From Paracoccus zeaxanthinifaciens ATCC 21588 (GTDB lineage Bacteria > Pseudomonadota > Alphaproteobacteria > Rhodobacterales > Rhodobacteraceae), in contig NZ_ATUJ01000005.1 of the NCBI RefSeq assembly GCF_000420145.1, positions 1 to 64,000 on the forward strand: a stretch of DNA of 64,000 nt, read 5' to 3'. This document shows, piece by piece, positions 46,147 to 54,734 of this stretch. Under the pieces are notes generated by a model, which was given only the letters and a program-made list of their open reading frames with translations, had not been told where the DNA came from and searched no databases. Every line of letters starts with the position of its first letter. Position 1 is the stretch's first letter. Both the position numbers and the translations under genes were made by a program.

Positions 46147-46172
46147 GGGGCGGTGCGTTTCCGCACCGCCCC
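46147..46172 (-). terminator. Rho-independent terminator of the outer-membrane protein gene
   Basis: An 11-bp perfect stem (GGGGCGGTGCG/CGCACCGCCCC) with a 4-base loop. On the minus strand it is followed by six U residues (AAAAAA at 46141-46146 on the plus strand). This is a textbook terminator, 31 bp after the minus-strand stop; it also lies just behind folC. Confidence 0.9.
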
Positions 46173-46202
46173 GATCGGGCAAGGCCCCGATCCCGTCCGG
46201 GA

Positions 46203-46790
46203 TCAGAAGCGGTATGCCGCGCGGACCTGCACCATGTCGGTGTCCAGGTCCAGGCCGTCGATGTTGTCGACGTCGTTGAAGTCCTGGCGGGTGTATTCCG
46301 CACCGACGGTCACTTTCTCGGTGACCTTGTAGTCGGCGCCGATGCCGTAGCTGAAGGCGGTTTCCGAGACGTCGATGCCGCCGCCCAGGTCCTGCGACAG
46401 GTGCGCCGCACCTGCGGTGACGTAGGGCATGAAGCGGCCCATGTCGTAACCGGCGCGGGCGCGCAGACGGGTCAGGTCGCCCTTCTCGTCCAGGTCGTCA
46501 GCGTCGATCTGGTTGTAGTCCAGCTCGCCGCCGACAACCCAGTTGCCCAGGTCGCGCATGTAGCCGCCATGGATGCCGTAGGCGTCGAAATCGGTTTCGG
46601 CATCGCCCAGGTCGGCGTTGCCCTGGCCCCACTGGGCACCTGCATAGAAGCCGGTCCAGTCCGAAGCGGACTCGACGACGACGGGCTCGACCGCAACCGG
46701 AGCGGTTTCGGTGACCGGAGCGGTGTAGCCGCCGGCATGGGCGGAAACGGCGAACAGGCTGGCGCCAAGTGCAGCAATAGCGAATTTCAT
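46203..46790 (-). CDS. Outer-membrane beta-barrel protein
   Basis: A 195-residue porin-like protein. The signal peptide is MKFAIAALGASLFAVSAHA, then a Pro/Val-rich linker (TAPVTETAPVAVEPVVVE). After SASDWTGFYAGAQWGQG it forms about eight amphipathic strands ending in VQVRAAYRF, with the C-terminal Phe needed by the barrel assembly machine. It fits the Omp25/OmpA-like 8-strand class (porin family DUF), abundant in alphaproteobacteria. The ATG at 46790 has GGAGG six bases upstream. Likely an abundant monocistronic gene, given its strong terminator. Confidence 0.9.
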   Translation of the reverse strand: MKFAIAALGASLFAVSAHAGGYTAPVTETAPVAVEPVVVESASDWTGFYAGAQWGQGNADLGDAETDFDAYGIHGGYMRDLGNWVVGGELDYNQIDADDLDEKGDLTRLRARAGYDMGRFMPYVTAGAAHLSQDLGGGIDVSETAFSYGIGADYKVTEKVTVGAEYTRQDFNDVDNIDGLDLDTDMVQVRAAYRF

Positions 46791-47067
46791 TGCAAACCTC
46801 CAAAGTCTGAATTTGCTGAGGCAGCATCTATGCCCATGCCCGGCCCGCCAAAAGGCCACGACCCGCGCCCCCTGCCGGTCCCGTGTCCAACCCGCAACCA
46901 CGCGCTTGTGACGGGCCGTGACGGGAACCCTGAAACGGCCTTGAACTGCTGGTGGCGCGGATCACGGCATCCCCGGTCACGGCACAAAATTTGCAGATCG
47001 TGCAATTTATTGACGCTCGCATCTTGAAAAAATCTGGTGCGGGCACAGCATCGCAAGCCCCTGTTTT
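46791..47067. other. Intergenic region with likely promoter of the outer-membrane gene
   Basis: 277 bp between the HNH gene and the barrel gene. The part at 46985-47035 is clearly AT-rich compared with its surroundings and points to a promoter or long leader for the barrel gene. I cannot fix the boxes. No small open frame stands out. Confidence 0.45.
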
Positions 47068-47382
47068 TCAACGCGCCCGCCCCAGGAAATGCGGGGGACG
47101 GCGCGCGACCCATTCGAAGAATCGCGCCAGATCGGGATGGGATCGCAGCGCCTCGACGGTGTTGTAGCGGCGCGCAAGCTCTCCTTCCTTCAGGGTCTTG
47201 TGGATGGTCTTGTGGCAGATGTGGTGCAGCAGGACGGTCTCGCCGCCCTTGCCGCCCTTCAGCTTGGGGATCAGGTGATGGCGGCTCTGGGGGGCATCGG
47301 GCGGGATGGGTCGCAGGCACAGCGGGCAGACCGGGTCTGACGCAACCGTGACCTCTTCTTCGACATATCGCTGTTTACGCAT
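47068..47382 (-). CDS. Small HNH endonuclease-like protein
   Basis: A 104-residue protein with a complete-looking HNH fold: a first zinc pair C-x2-C (CPLCLRPI), the catalytic HH pair in SRHHLIPKLKGGKGGETVLLHHICHKTIH, and the second zinc-binding His/Cys. Stand-alone HNH proteins of this size with the HHLIPK motif are common in Proteobacteria and are usually not tied to phage or introns. The ATG at 47382 is chosen; upstream in-frame starts lack support. It diverges from the DsbA-like gene by 53 bp. Its target is unknown. Confidence 0.82.
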   Translation of the reverse strand: MRKQRYVEEEVTVASDPVCPLCLRPIPPDAPQSRHHLIPKLKGGKGGETVLLHHICHKTIHKTLKEGELARRYNTVEALRSHPDLARFFEWVARRPPHFLGRAR

Positions 47383-47435
47383 TCTTCCCCCTGCCGTTAC
47401 CTCTGGGACGTTCCCAGACTGCGAAAGGACCACCC

Positions 47436-48068
47436 ATGCCGACCCGCCGCCTCGTCCTGTCCGGCGCAGGGGCCGCCTGCGCCCTTGCAGCAGCCCCCGC
47501 CCTTGCCCAAACGCCCGAGCGTCCGAATCCGATGCCCGCGGAACTGCGCGAGGCGCTGGAGCGCGATCCGACGGCGCCGGTCCTGGGCAATCCCGATGGC
47601 AACATCACATTGACCGAGTTCTTCGATTACAACTGCCCGCATTGTCGCAAGATGGTCGGCCTGATGCAGCAGCTGGTCGCGGCGGAACCCGAACTGCGCA
47701 TCGTCTATCGCGAATGGCCCGTCTTCGGGCCGGGCTCCGAATTCGCGGCCAAGGCGTCGCTCGCGTCACTGGGGACGGGGAAATACTGGCAGCTTCACCA
47801 CGCGCTGATGACGATGCGCGGGCCGGCCGATACCGCCAGCACCATGCGCGTCGTGCGCAGCGTCGGCCTGGACGAGGAGAGGATCCGTCAGGACATGCTG
47901 GCCGAGGCCCCCGAACGGCACATCACCAACAGCTTCCTTCTGGCCGATCACATGGGCCTGCTGGGCACGCCCAGCTTCATCTGCGGCGACGAGCTGGTCT
48001 TCGGAGAGATGGACCTGTCCGATCTGCGCGCGCTGGTCGCACGCGGTCGCCGCACCCTAGGGGTCTGA
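47436..48068 (+). CDS. DsbA-family thiol-disulfide protein
   Basis: A 210-residue periplasmic protein with a twin-Arg-containing signal (MPTRRLVLSGAGAACALAAA). The thioredoxin fold has the active site FDYNCPHCRKM (CPHC at about 68-71), a helical insert, and the cis-proline loop LGTPSFI. The helical insert and size fit the DsbA/Com1/BdbD group rather than TrxA. RR in the signal makes Tat export conceivable. AAAGGA precedes the ATG by six bases. The stop overlaps the convergent zapE stop by 12 bp. Confidence 0.9.
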   Translation: MPTRRLVLSGAGAACALAAAPALAQTPERPNPMPAELREALERDPTAPVLGNPDGNITLTEFFDYNCPHCRKMVGLMQQLVAAEPELRIVYREWPVFGPGSEFAAKASLASLGTGKYWQLHHALMTMRGPADTASTMRVVRSVGLDEERIRQDMLAEAPERHITNSFLLADHMGLLGTPSFICGDELVFGEMDLSDLRALVARGRRTLGV

Positions 48069-49172
48069 CCGGCCCCAGCCCGCGTCCTGCATTTCCCGAA
48101 GGCGGCTGGCGGTTCGCTCGAACTCGAAGCTGCCCTCGCCCTCGCCATACAGCCGCTCGGGTTCGTCGGCGGCGCTGGCGATCAGGCGGACCTTGGCCTC
48201 GTACAATGCGTCGATCAGCGTGACGAAGCGCTTGGCCTCGTTGTAATTGCCCGAATTCAGGCGCGGCACCCCGTCCAGGATCAGCACCCGGACCCGCGAT
48301 GCCAGAGCAAGGTAATCCGCAGGCCCAAGCGGACGCCCGCACAGATCCCAGAACCCGGCCCGCGCGACATCGTCCGACAGGGCCTGCAATTCGACCTTGC
48401 GGCCCTTCACCTCGAACGTGCCGGGCTGCGGTTCCGCCCCGCCCGTCAGCGCGTCCCATTCCGCGTCCAGCGCCTGCCGCGCCTGCGCATCGGCGGGAGT
48501 GAACCAGATGGGCGATCCCTCGCGGTTCTGGCGATAGTCGTTGTCGCTGTCGAGGCAGACCACCGCCATGCGTTCGCGCAAGAGCGCGATGAAGGGCAGG
48601 AACAGCTGGCGGTTCAGGCCGTTCTTGTACAGATCCTCGGGGACGCGATTCGAGGTGGTGACCACCGTCACGCCCTGGTCGAACAGCACCTGGAACAGCC
48701 GCCCCACGATCATCGCGTCGGCGATATCGGTGATCTGCATCTCGTCGAAGCACAGAAGCCGGACCTTGGCCGCGACGCCCATCGCGACGGGGCGGACGGT
48801 ATCCTGGTCGCCGCGCTTGCGGGCCTCTTCCAAGCCGGCCTGGATCTCCTGCATGAACTCGTGGAAATGGACGCGGCGCACGGCAATGCCCTGGTCGCGG
48901 GCGGCGGCGGCCATCAGGTCCATCAGCATCGACTTGCCGCGACCGACCCCGCCCCACAGATACAGACCGCGACCCGCGGGGGCCGGGGCGGGTGCGGACC
49001 CGCCACCGAACAGCGATCGCCAGCCGCCCTTGCGAGCCGGCGCGGGTGCGGGGGCTTCGGACATGCGATCCAGGACGCCGTCCATCTCGGGCAGGACGGC
49101 CCGCTGCGCGGGATCGGGGCGGATCTCGCCCGCATCGGCCTTCCGGCCATAGAGTTCCGCGATCCTGCCCAT
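48057..49172 (-). CDS. zapE: AFG1-like ATPase, cell division protein ZapE
   Basis: A 371-residue P-loop ATPase. Walker A is LWGGVGRGKSMLMD (about 72), Walker B LLCFDEMQITDIADA, with TSNRVPEDLYKNGLNRQLFLPF as a conserved block. E. coli ZapE acts at the FtsZ ring under stress; mitochondrial homologues clear respiratory subunits. In alphaproteobacteria it is often near succinate or malate dehydrogenase genes; here it is not. The ATG at 49172 is chosen over longer frames that reach into the divergent gene. Confidence 0.93.
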   Translation of the reverse strand: MGRIAELYGRKADAGEIRPDPAQRAVLPEMDGVLDRMSEAPAPAPARKGGWRSLFGGGSAPAPAPAGRGLYLWGGVGRGKSMLMDLMAAAARDQGIAVRRVHFHEFMQEIQAGLEEARKRGDQDTVRPVAMGVAAKVRLLCFDEMQITDIADAMIVGRLFQVLFDQGVTVVTTSNRVPEDLYKNGLNRQLFLPFIALLRERMAVVCLDSDNDYRQNREGSPIWFTPADAQARQALDAEWDALTGGAEPQPGTFEVKGRKVELQALSDDVARAGFWDLCGRPLGPADYLALASRVRVLILDGVPRLNSGNYNEAKRFVTLIDALYEAKVRLIASAADEPERLYGEGEGSFEFERTASRLREMQDAGWGRSDP

Positions 49173-49302
49173 GCGCTGCCCCTTCGATATGCCAGCCCGT
49201 GCCTGCCACAGCCCCAAGGCCCCCCGCAAGGCCGCATGAGGCTTGACCGCCCGCAGGGGCCCATGCAACCCCGATCCAGCGACACCCTTAAGGAAGCCCG
49301 CC

Positions 49303-49956
49303 ATGACCCGTCCCGCACCGCGTCCCGACATGATCGGCGGCATCCCCGTCCTGTTCGTCATGGCCGCCCAGCCCGAGTACGGCCCGCAGCTGCAGGCGCG
49401 CATCGACCCGCTGATGACCGGCATCGGCCCGATCGAGGCCGCCGTACAGCTGACCGCCGCCCTTGCCGCGATGGAGGAGATGCCCGCGCTGGTCGTCTCG
49501 CTCGGGTCGGCGGGATCGGCACGGCTGGCCCAGACCGAGGTGTACCAGGTCGGCGCGGTGGCCTGGCGCGACATCGACGCATCGCCCCTGGGCTTCGATC
49601 GCGGGCGCACGCCGCTTCTGGACCTGCCGCGCGTGATCGACCTGCCGCACCGTATTCCGGGCATCCCGGTCGCCAGCCTGTCCACCGGGGGCAACATCGT
49701 GACCGGCGCGGCCTATGACCCGATCGAGGAGGACATGGTCGACATGGAGACCTTCGCGATCCTGCGCGTGACGCAGCATTTCGGGCTGCCGCTGATCGGT
49801 CTGCGCGGCATCTCGGACGGCGCGCACGAGGTGTCGAAGATGCTGGACTGGACGCAATACCTGGACGTCATCGACGGCAGGCTGGCGCAGGCGGTCGACG
49901 CCCTTGGTGCCGCGATCGAGGGCGGCTTGCTTGTCCTGCCGGGGGACAGCGCCTAA
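49303..49956 (+). CDS. MTA/SAH nucleosidase-like phosphorylase-family protein
   Basis: A 217-residue protein of the PNP/UDP family of nucleosidases. It has FVMAAQPEYG near the start, TGIGPIEAAVQLTAAL (substrate loop), VVSLGSAGSARL and MVDMETFAILRV, where the Glu binds ribose. GLRGISDGAHE matches the catalytic Asp region of 5'-methylthioadenosine/S-adenosylhomocysteine nucleosidase. The ATG at 49303 has AAGGAAG about seven bases upstream. It would recycle by-products of methylation or polyamine synthesis, though this cell seems to make spermidine by the carboxy route. Confidence 0.85.
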   Translation: MTRPAPRPDMIGGIPVLFVMAAQPEYGPQLQARIDPLMTGIGPIEAAVQLTAALAAMEEMPALVVSLGSAGSARLAQTEVYQVGAVAWRDIDASPLGFDRGRTPLLDLPRVIDLPHRIPGIPVASLSTGGNIVTGAAYDPIEEDMVDMETFAILRVTQHFGLPLIGLRGISDGAHEVSKMLDWTQYLDVIDGRLAQAVDALGAAIEGGLLVLPGDSA

Positions 49957-49992
49957 ACGGACGGGGTTTCCCCAAGGACGAACGGACCGGAC

Positions 49993-51768
49993 ATGGCACG
50001 CGGCGCAAGAATGACGGAAGACAGGCCCCGGGGCCGGCGGCTGGGCACGCTGGCGGCACTGGTGCCCTTCCTGCGCCCCTATCGGATGCAGGCGCTGGCG
50101 GCGCTGGTCGCGCTGGTCGCGACATCGGGGATCAGCCTGGTGCTGCCCCTGGCCGTGCGGCGCGTGATCGACAATTTCGACGATGGCGCAGGGCTGCTCG
50201 ACCGCTATTTCGGTGCGGCGCTGCTGATCGTGCTGGGCCTCGCGGTGGGGACGGCGGCGCGGTACTATTTCGTGTCGCGACTGGGCGAACGCGTCGTGGC
50301 CGATATCCGCAAGGCCGTCCATGCCCGTGTCATCACCCTGTCGCCCGCCTGGTTCGAGCGCGTCATGACCGGAGAGATCCTGTCCCGGATCACCACCGAC
50401 ACCACGCTGATCCAGTCGGTCATCGGATCGTCGCTGTCCATCGCGCTGCGCAACCTGCTGCTGCTGATCGGCGGGCTGGGGCTGCTGGCCTGGACCTCGG
50501 TCAAGCTTACGGGGCTGGTGCTGCTGATCGTGCCGGGGGTGATGATCCCGATCATCGTGCTGGGCCGCAGGCTGCGCGTGCTGTCGCGCCGCAACCAGGA
50601 TTGGATCGCGGCCTCGTCCGGTGCCGCGTCCGAAAGCCTGCTGGCCGCGCAGACGATCCAGGCCTTCACCCACGAGGATCGCAGCATCGCCCGCTTCGAC
50701 GAGGTGACCGAGGGCGCCTTCGGCACCGCGCTTGCGCGCATCGGAACGCGCGCCGTGATGACCGCCATCGTGATCTCCCTGATCTTCGCGGGGGTGATCG
50801 GCGTGCTGTGGATCGGGGCGCGGGACGTACAGTCGGGCGCGATGACCGCGGGCCAGCTGGTGCAGTTCGTGATCTATGCGGTGCTGGTCGCGGGCGCGGT
50901 CGGCGCCCTGTCCGAGATCTGGGGCGAATTGCAGCGCGCCGCCGGCGCGACCGAGCGGCTGGCCGAGCTGCTCTCGGCCAGGGATTCGCTGGCGGATCCG
51001 GCCAAGCCTGCGCCGCTGCCCGTACCCCTGCAGGGCCGCATCGCGTTCGAGGGGGTCGGCTTCCACTTCCCGTCCCGCCCCGACATCCCGGCGCTGGAAT
51101 CGCTGGACCTGACGATCGCACCGGGTGAAACCGTCGCCCTGGTCGGGCCGTCGGGGGCGGGCAAGACGACCGTGATCCAGATGATCCAGCGCTTCTGGGA
51201 CCCGCTGACGGGCCGGGTGACGCTGGACGGGATCGACATGCGGGACCTGTCGCGCCGGGATTTCCGCGCAAGGATGGCGCTGGTGCCGCAGGACCCCGCG
51301 ATCTTCGCCGCCAGCGCCGCCGAGAACATCCGCCTCGGGCGGCCGGACGCGTCGGACATGCAGGTGGCGCAGGCTGCGCGCGCCGCCCACGCCCATGACT
51401 TCATCGAGGCCCTTCCCCAGGGCTATGATACGCCGCTTGGCGAACGGGGCGTGACGCTTTCGGGCGGTCAACGCCAGCGGATCGCCATCGCCCGTGCAAT
51501 CCTGCGCGACGCGCCGATCCTTCTGCTGGACGAAGCGACAAGCGCGCTGGACGCCCAGTCCGAGGCACTGGTGCAGGAGGCCATCGGCGCGCTGACCGAG
51601 GGGCGCACCACCATCGTCGTGGCGCACAGGCTCGCGACCGTGAAGAAGGCCGACCGCATCGTGGTGATGGATGCGGGGCGGATCGTCGCGCAGGGCCGGC
51701 ACGAAGAGCTGGTCGCCCAAGGCGGGCTCTATGCCGAGCTGGCCCGGATGCAGTTCACCGACCGCTGA
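49993..51768 (+). CDS. MsbA-like ABC exporter (permease fused to ATPase)
   Basis: A 591-residue half-transporter. Six helices occupy residues 25-320, and the ATPase begins at about 345 with Walker A VGPSGAGKTTVI, a signature LSGGQRQRIAIARAIL, and Walker B ILLLDEATSALDAQSEALV. It would act as a homodimer exporting lipids or hydrophobic compounds. ATG at 49993 is used; ATG at 50011 is possible. 36 bp follow the nucleosidase gene, so cotranscription is likely. Two tandem hairpins follow the stop. Confidence 0.92.
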   Translation: MARGARMTEDRPRGRRLGTLAALVPFLRPYRMQALAALVALVATSGISLVLPLAVRRVIDNFDDGAGLLDRYFGAALLIVLGLAVGTAARYYFVSRLGERVVADIRKAVHARVITLSPAWFERVMTGEILSRITTDTTLIQSVIGSSLSIALRNLLLLIGGLGLLAWTSVKLTGLVLLIVPGVMIPIIVLGRRLRVLSRRNQDWIAASSGAASESLLAAQTIQAFTHEDRSIARFDEVTEGAFGTALARIGTRAVMTAIVISLIFAGVIGVLWIGARDVQSGAMTAGQLVQFVIYAVLVAGAVGALSEIWGELQRAAGATERLAELLSARDSLADPAKPAPLPVPLQGRIAFEGVGFHFPSRPDIPALESLDLTIAPGETVALVGPSGAGKTTVIQMIQRFWDPLTGRVTLDGIDMRDLSRRDFRARMALVPQDPAIFAASAAENIRLGRPDASDMQVAQAARAAHAHDFIEALPQGYDTPLGERGVTLSGGQRQRIAIARAILRDAPILLLDEATSALDAQSEALVQEAIGALTEGRTTIVVAHRLATVKKADRIVVMDAGRIVAQGRHEELVAQGGLYAELARMQFTDR

Positions 51769-51778
51769 TGCGGGGGCA

Positions 51779-51815
51779 TGCCTTCCGTCCGGCCATCGAG
51801 GCCGGCCGGAAGGCA
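51779..51815. terminator. First of two tandem hairpins
   Basis: A 16-bp stem with one mismatch (TGCCTTCCGTCCGGCC/GGCCGGCCGGAAGGCA) and a 5-base ATCGA loop, 10 bp after the exporter stop. The next hairpin begins at the very next base. No T run. Probably part of a bidirectional terminator between convergent genes. Confidence 0.7.
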
Positions 51816-51850
51816 GCGCGTTGCCCGGCCTCGATGGCCGGGCAACGCGC
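51816..51850. terminator. Second of two tandem hairpins
   Basis: A perfect 15-bp stem (GCGCGTTGCCCGGCC/GGCCGGGCAACGCGC) with loop TCGAT, the complement of the first loop. It faces the convergent CAP-protein gene stop 20 bp away. The back-to-back pair shares the GGCC stem tops, so the region can also refold into alternative pairings. Confidence 0.75.
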
Positions 51851-51870
51851 CCCTCCCCCTCATGTCCGTG

Positions 51871-52413
51871 CTATTTCCGCGCCGCATAGACCGCGGACCA
51901 GTACCGCGTGCGGCCATCCGCGCCGATCGCCTGTCCGATCCCGTAATCGCGCACCAGGGGCTGCATGATGTTCTCCAGATGCCCCTCGGACCGGTTCCAC
52001 TCCAGCAGCACGCGCTGCAGATCGTACGGCCCCGCCGCGATATTCTCGGCGATGATCATCGGCTGATAGTTCATGCGCTTCGCCCTGTCCGACGGCATCC
52101 GCGCCCTGCTTCCGAAATGCGTCATCCGCCCGCGCTTCGCCATGTCGCAGGCGTGCCTTGCCGCAACCTCGGCCAGGACGGGATCGGGCTGCATCGGGGG
52201 CAGGCCCTGTCGCGCCCTGGCACGGTTCGTGGCCGCCACGCCGATCCGGTTCGCCTCGGACGAGGCCGCGATGCATTCTGCATCGCCCGCTTCGGCCACC
52301 TGCACGGCATAGGGGTCGGTCGCGGGGCCGTCGCCGGGTTCCGGGGCGCAGGCCGCGATCATCAGGACCCCGCCCAGCAGGGTTCCTGCAAGCCATCTGT
52401 TTCGATCCGACAT
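51871..52413 (-). CDS. CAP (SCP/PR-1) domain lipoprotein
   Basis: A 180-residue protein. The signal peptide ends in a lipobox (GGVLMIAAC). The CAP domain shows ARQGLPPMQPDPVLAEVAARHACDMAKRGRMTHFG, AENIAAGPYD and WNRSEGHLENIMQP, the conserved His and Glu positions of the cavity. The tail ends YWSAVYAARK. Bacterial CAP proteins are envelope-linked with poorly known roles (possibly lipid or metal binding). It is convergent with the exporter. Confidence 0.88.
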   Translation of the reverse strand: MSDRNRWLAGTLLGGVLMIAACAPEPGDGPATDPYAVQVAEAGDAECIAASSEANRIGVAATNRARARQGLPPMQPDPVLAEVAARHACDMAKRGRMTHFGSRARMPSDRAKRMNYQPMIIAENIAAGPYDLQRVLLEWNRSEGHLENIMQPLVRDYGIGQAIGADGRTRYWSAVYAARK

Positions 52414-52669
52414 GGGCCGCTCCGTTCGTTCGCCTTGTGATTGAACGCTTCATACACGCGAAAGGTTACCAACCCACCCCGTCCCGACGTGACGCAGCGG
52501 CAATCGCACCCGCTTGCGATTTTCCGCCAAGGCTGCGCATGGTCGCGGACACAATGACGCGGCGTTTCGGCGGGGCACCGGGCCGCGCCCCTTGCCCGAC
52601 ATGCGCAATCCGGCACATCCTTCGCCGCGAGGGGGAGGGCCGGGAACGGGCCCTTCAAGGGAGGAAGCG

Positions 52670-54550
52670 ATGGGAAAATTCAGCACTTACGACGACCGCG
52701 ACCGGATCGAGAACGAGGGCCCCTACGAGGGGCGCGACCTGCCGGTCACCATCTACGAGTTCCTGTCGCGCACGGCCGCACGGTTCCCGGATCGCCCCGC
52801 GCTGTCCTTCCAGCTGCTGGCCGGCCCCAAGGATCACGCCACCACCCTGACCTGGCGCGAGACGCTGGAGCGCGTGACCGAGACCGCGAACCTGTTCCGC
52901 AGCTTGGGCGTCGGTCCGCAGGACACCGTGGCCTATCTGCTGCCGAACAGCATCGAGACGCCGGTCGTCCTGCTGGCCGGTGCGACCGCCGGGATCGTGA
53001 ACCCGATCAACCCGCTGCTGGACGCCCAGCAGATCGGCGGCATCCTGCGTGAGACCAATGCCAAGGTGCTGGTGACGCTCAAGGCGTTCCCCAAGACCGA
53101 CGTGGCCCAGAAGGCCGCCCAGGCCGTGGCATCCGCGCCGAACGTCACCCATATCGTGGAAATCGACCTGAACCGCCACCTGCGCGGCGTGAAGCGGTTC
53201 ATCGTGCCGCTGATCCGTCCCAAGGTCACTGCCACCCATCACGCCAAGGTCCTCGACTTCGAAGCTGCGGTCAGCGCGCAGAAGCACACGCGCCTCGAAT
53301 TCGACGACCCCCGGCAGGACCGCATCGCGGCCTATTTCCACACGGGTGGCACGACCGGCACCCCCAAGGTCGCGCAGCACAAGTATTCCGGCATGATCTA
53401 CAACGGCTGGCTGGGCGGCACGCTGCTGTTCGACGAGACCGACGTGCTGATGTGCCCGTTGCCGATGTTCCACGTCTTCGCGGCCTATCCGGTTCTGATG
53501 TCCTGCATCGCGTCGGGGGCGCATGCCGTGATGCCGACGCCCGCAGGCTATCGCGGCGACGGCGTCTTCGACAATTTCTGGAAGCTGATCGAACGCTGGC
53601 AGGCAACGTTCCTCATCACCGTTCCCACCGCCATCGCCGCGCTGATGCAGCGCCCGGTCGATGCCAATGTCGGATCGCTCAAGACCGCGCTGTCGGGATC
53701 GGCCCCCCTGCCGATCGAGCTGTACAACCGCTTCAAGGCCGCCACCGGGGTCGAGATATCCGAGGGTTACGGCCTGACCGAGGCGACCTGCCTTGTCAGC
53801 TGCAACCCCGTCGCGGGCGTCAAGAAGGTGGGCTCGGTGGGGATCCCCCTGCCCTACACGCATGTCCGCATCCTGAACCATTCCGATGGCGGGCAGGTGC
53901 ATGAATGCGGCGTGGACGAGGTGGGCGAGATCTGCGTAGGCAATCCCGGCGTCTTCCCCGGCTCGACCTATACCGAGGCCGACAAGAACCATAACCTGTT
54001 CGCCGAGGAACGTTACCTGCGCACGGGCGACCTGGGGCGCATCGACGCCGACGGGTATCTGTGGATCACGGGCCGCGCCAAGGACCTGATCATCCGCGGC
54101 GGTCACAACATCGACCCCGCCGAGATCGAGGAGGGGCTGCTGTCCCACCCCTCCGTGGCCTTCGTGGGCGCGATCGGCCAGCCCGACAGCTTCGCGGGCG
54201 AACTGCCCTGCGCCTATGTGGAACTGACGACCGACGGGCATGTCACCGTCGAGGAGCTGCTGGAGCATGCGAAATCGCATATCCACGAACGCGCCGCGAT
54301 CCCCAAGCATATCGAGATCCTGTCCGAGCTGCCCAAGACCGCCGTGGGCAAGATCTTCAAGCCCGACCTGCGCCGCATGGCCATCACCCGCGTCTATGAC
54401 GCGGCCCTGCAGGGGACCGGTGCCCATGTGGTCGAGGTGGTCGAGGACAAGAAGCGCGGCCTCGTGGCCCGCATCGCCCGCGACGGCGCGGACGAGGGCG
54501 ACGTGACATCGCGCCTGGGCCAGTTCACCTGCCAGTGGGACTGGGCCTGA
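52670..54550 (+). CDS. Acyl-CoA synthetase (AMP-forming)
   Basis: A 626-residue ANL-family ligase. The AMP-binding motif is YFHTGGTTGTPKVAQHKYSG (about 220). Further motifs are GYGLTEATCLVSCNP (A5), YLRTGDLGRIDADGYLWITGRAKDLIIRGGHNIDP (A7-A8) and PKTAVGKIFKPDLR with the catalytic lysine. GGGAGGAAG lies seven bases before ATG 52670, which decides it over a longer frame. It activates a carboxylic acid, probably a fatty or medium-chain acid, for breakdown; substrate unknown. A C-terminal extension of about 60 residues (DKKRGLVARIARDG) is unusual. Confidence 0.9.
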   Translation: MGKFSTYDDRDRIENEGPYEGRDLPVTIYEFLSRTAARFPDRPALSFQLLAGPKDHATTLTWRETLERVTETANLFRSLGVGPQDTVAYLLPNSIETPVVLLAGATAGIVNPINPLLDAQQIGGILRETNAKVLVTLKAFPKTDVAQKAAQAVASAPNVTHIVEIDLNRHLRGVKRFIVPLIRPKVTATHHAKVLDFEAAVSAQKHTRLEFDDPRQDRIAAYFHTGGTTGTPKVAQHKYSGMIYNGWLGGTLLFDETDVLMCPLPMFHVFAAYPVLMSCIASGAHAVMPTPAGYRGDGVFDNFWKLIERWQATFLITVPTAIAALMQRPVDANVGSLKTALSGSAPLPIELYNRFKAATGVEISEGYGLTEATCLVSCNPVAGVKKVGSVGIPLPYTHVRILNHSDGGQVHECGVDEVGEICVGNPGVFPGSTYTEADKNHNLFAEERYLRTGDLGRIDADGYLWITGRAKDLIIRGGHNIDPAEIEEGLLSHPSVAFVGAIGQPDSFAGELPCAYVELTTDGHVTVEELLEHAKSHIHERAAIPKHIEILSELPKTAVGKIFKPDLRRMAITRVYDAALQGTGAHVVEVVEDKKRGLVARIARDGADEGDVTSRLGQFTCQWDWA

Positions 54551-54734
54551 CAGGGACTGGCCCGCAAGACGGCAGGCGACGGGGCCAGACCGGCCCCCGT
54601 TGCCGCCCCTGCAGGCGATCCGTGCCCGAAGGGGCGGCAACCCCATGAAGGTCGCGCTTTCCTGAAGTGCTGACGGGAACGGTTCCGCGGGGCCGTGCCT
54701 TCACCCCTGAACGCGTTGGCCAAGGGGACAGGGC

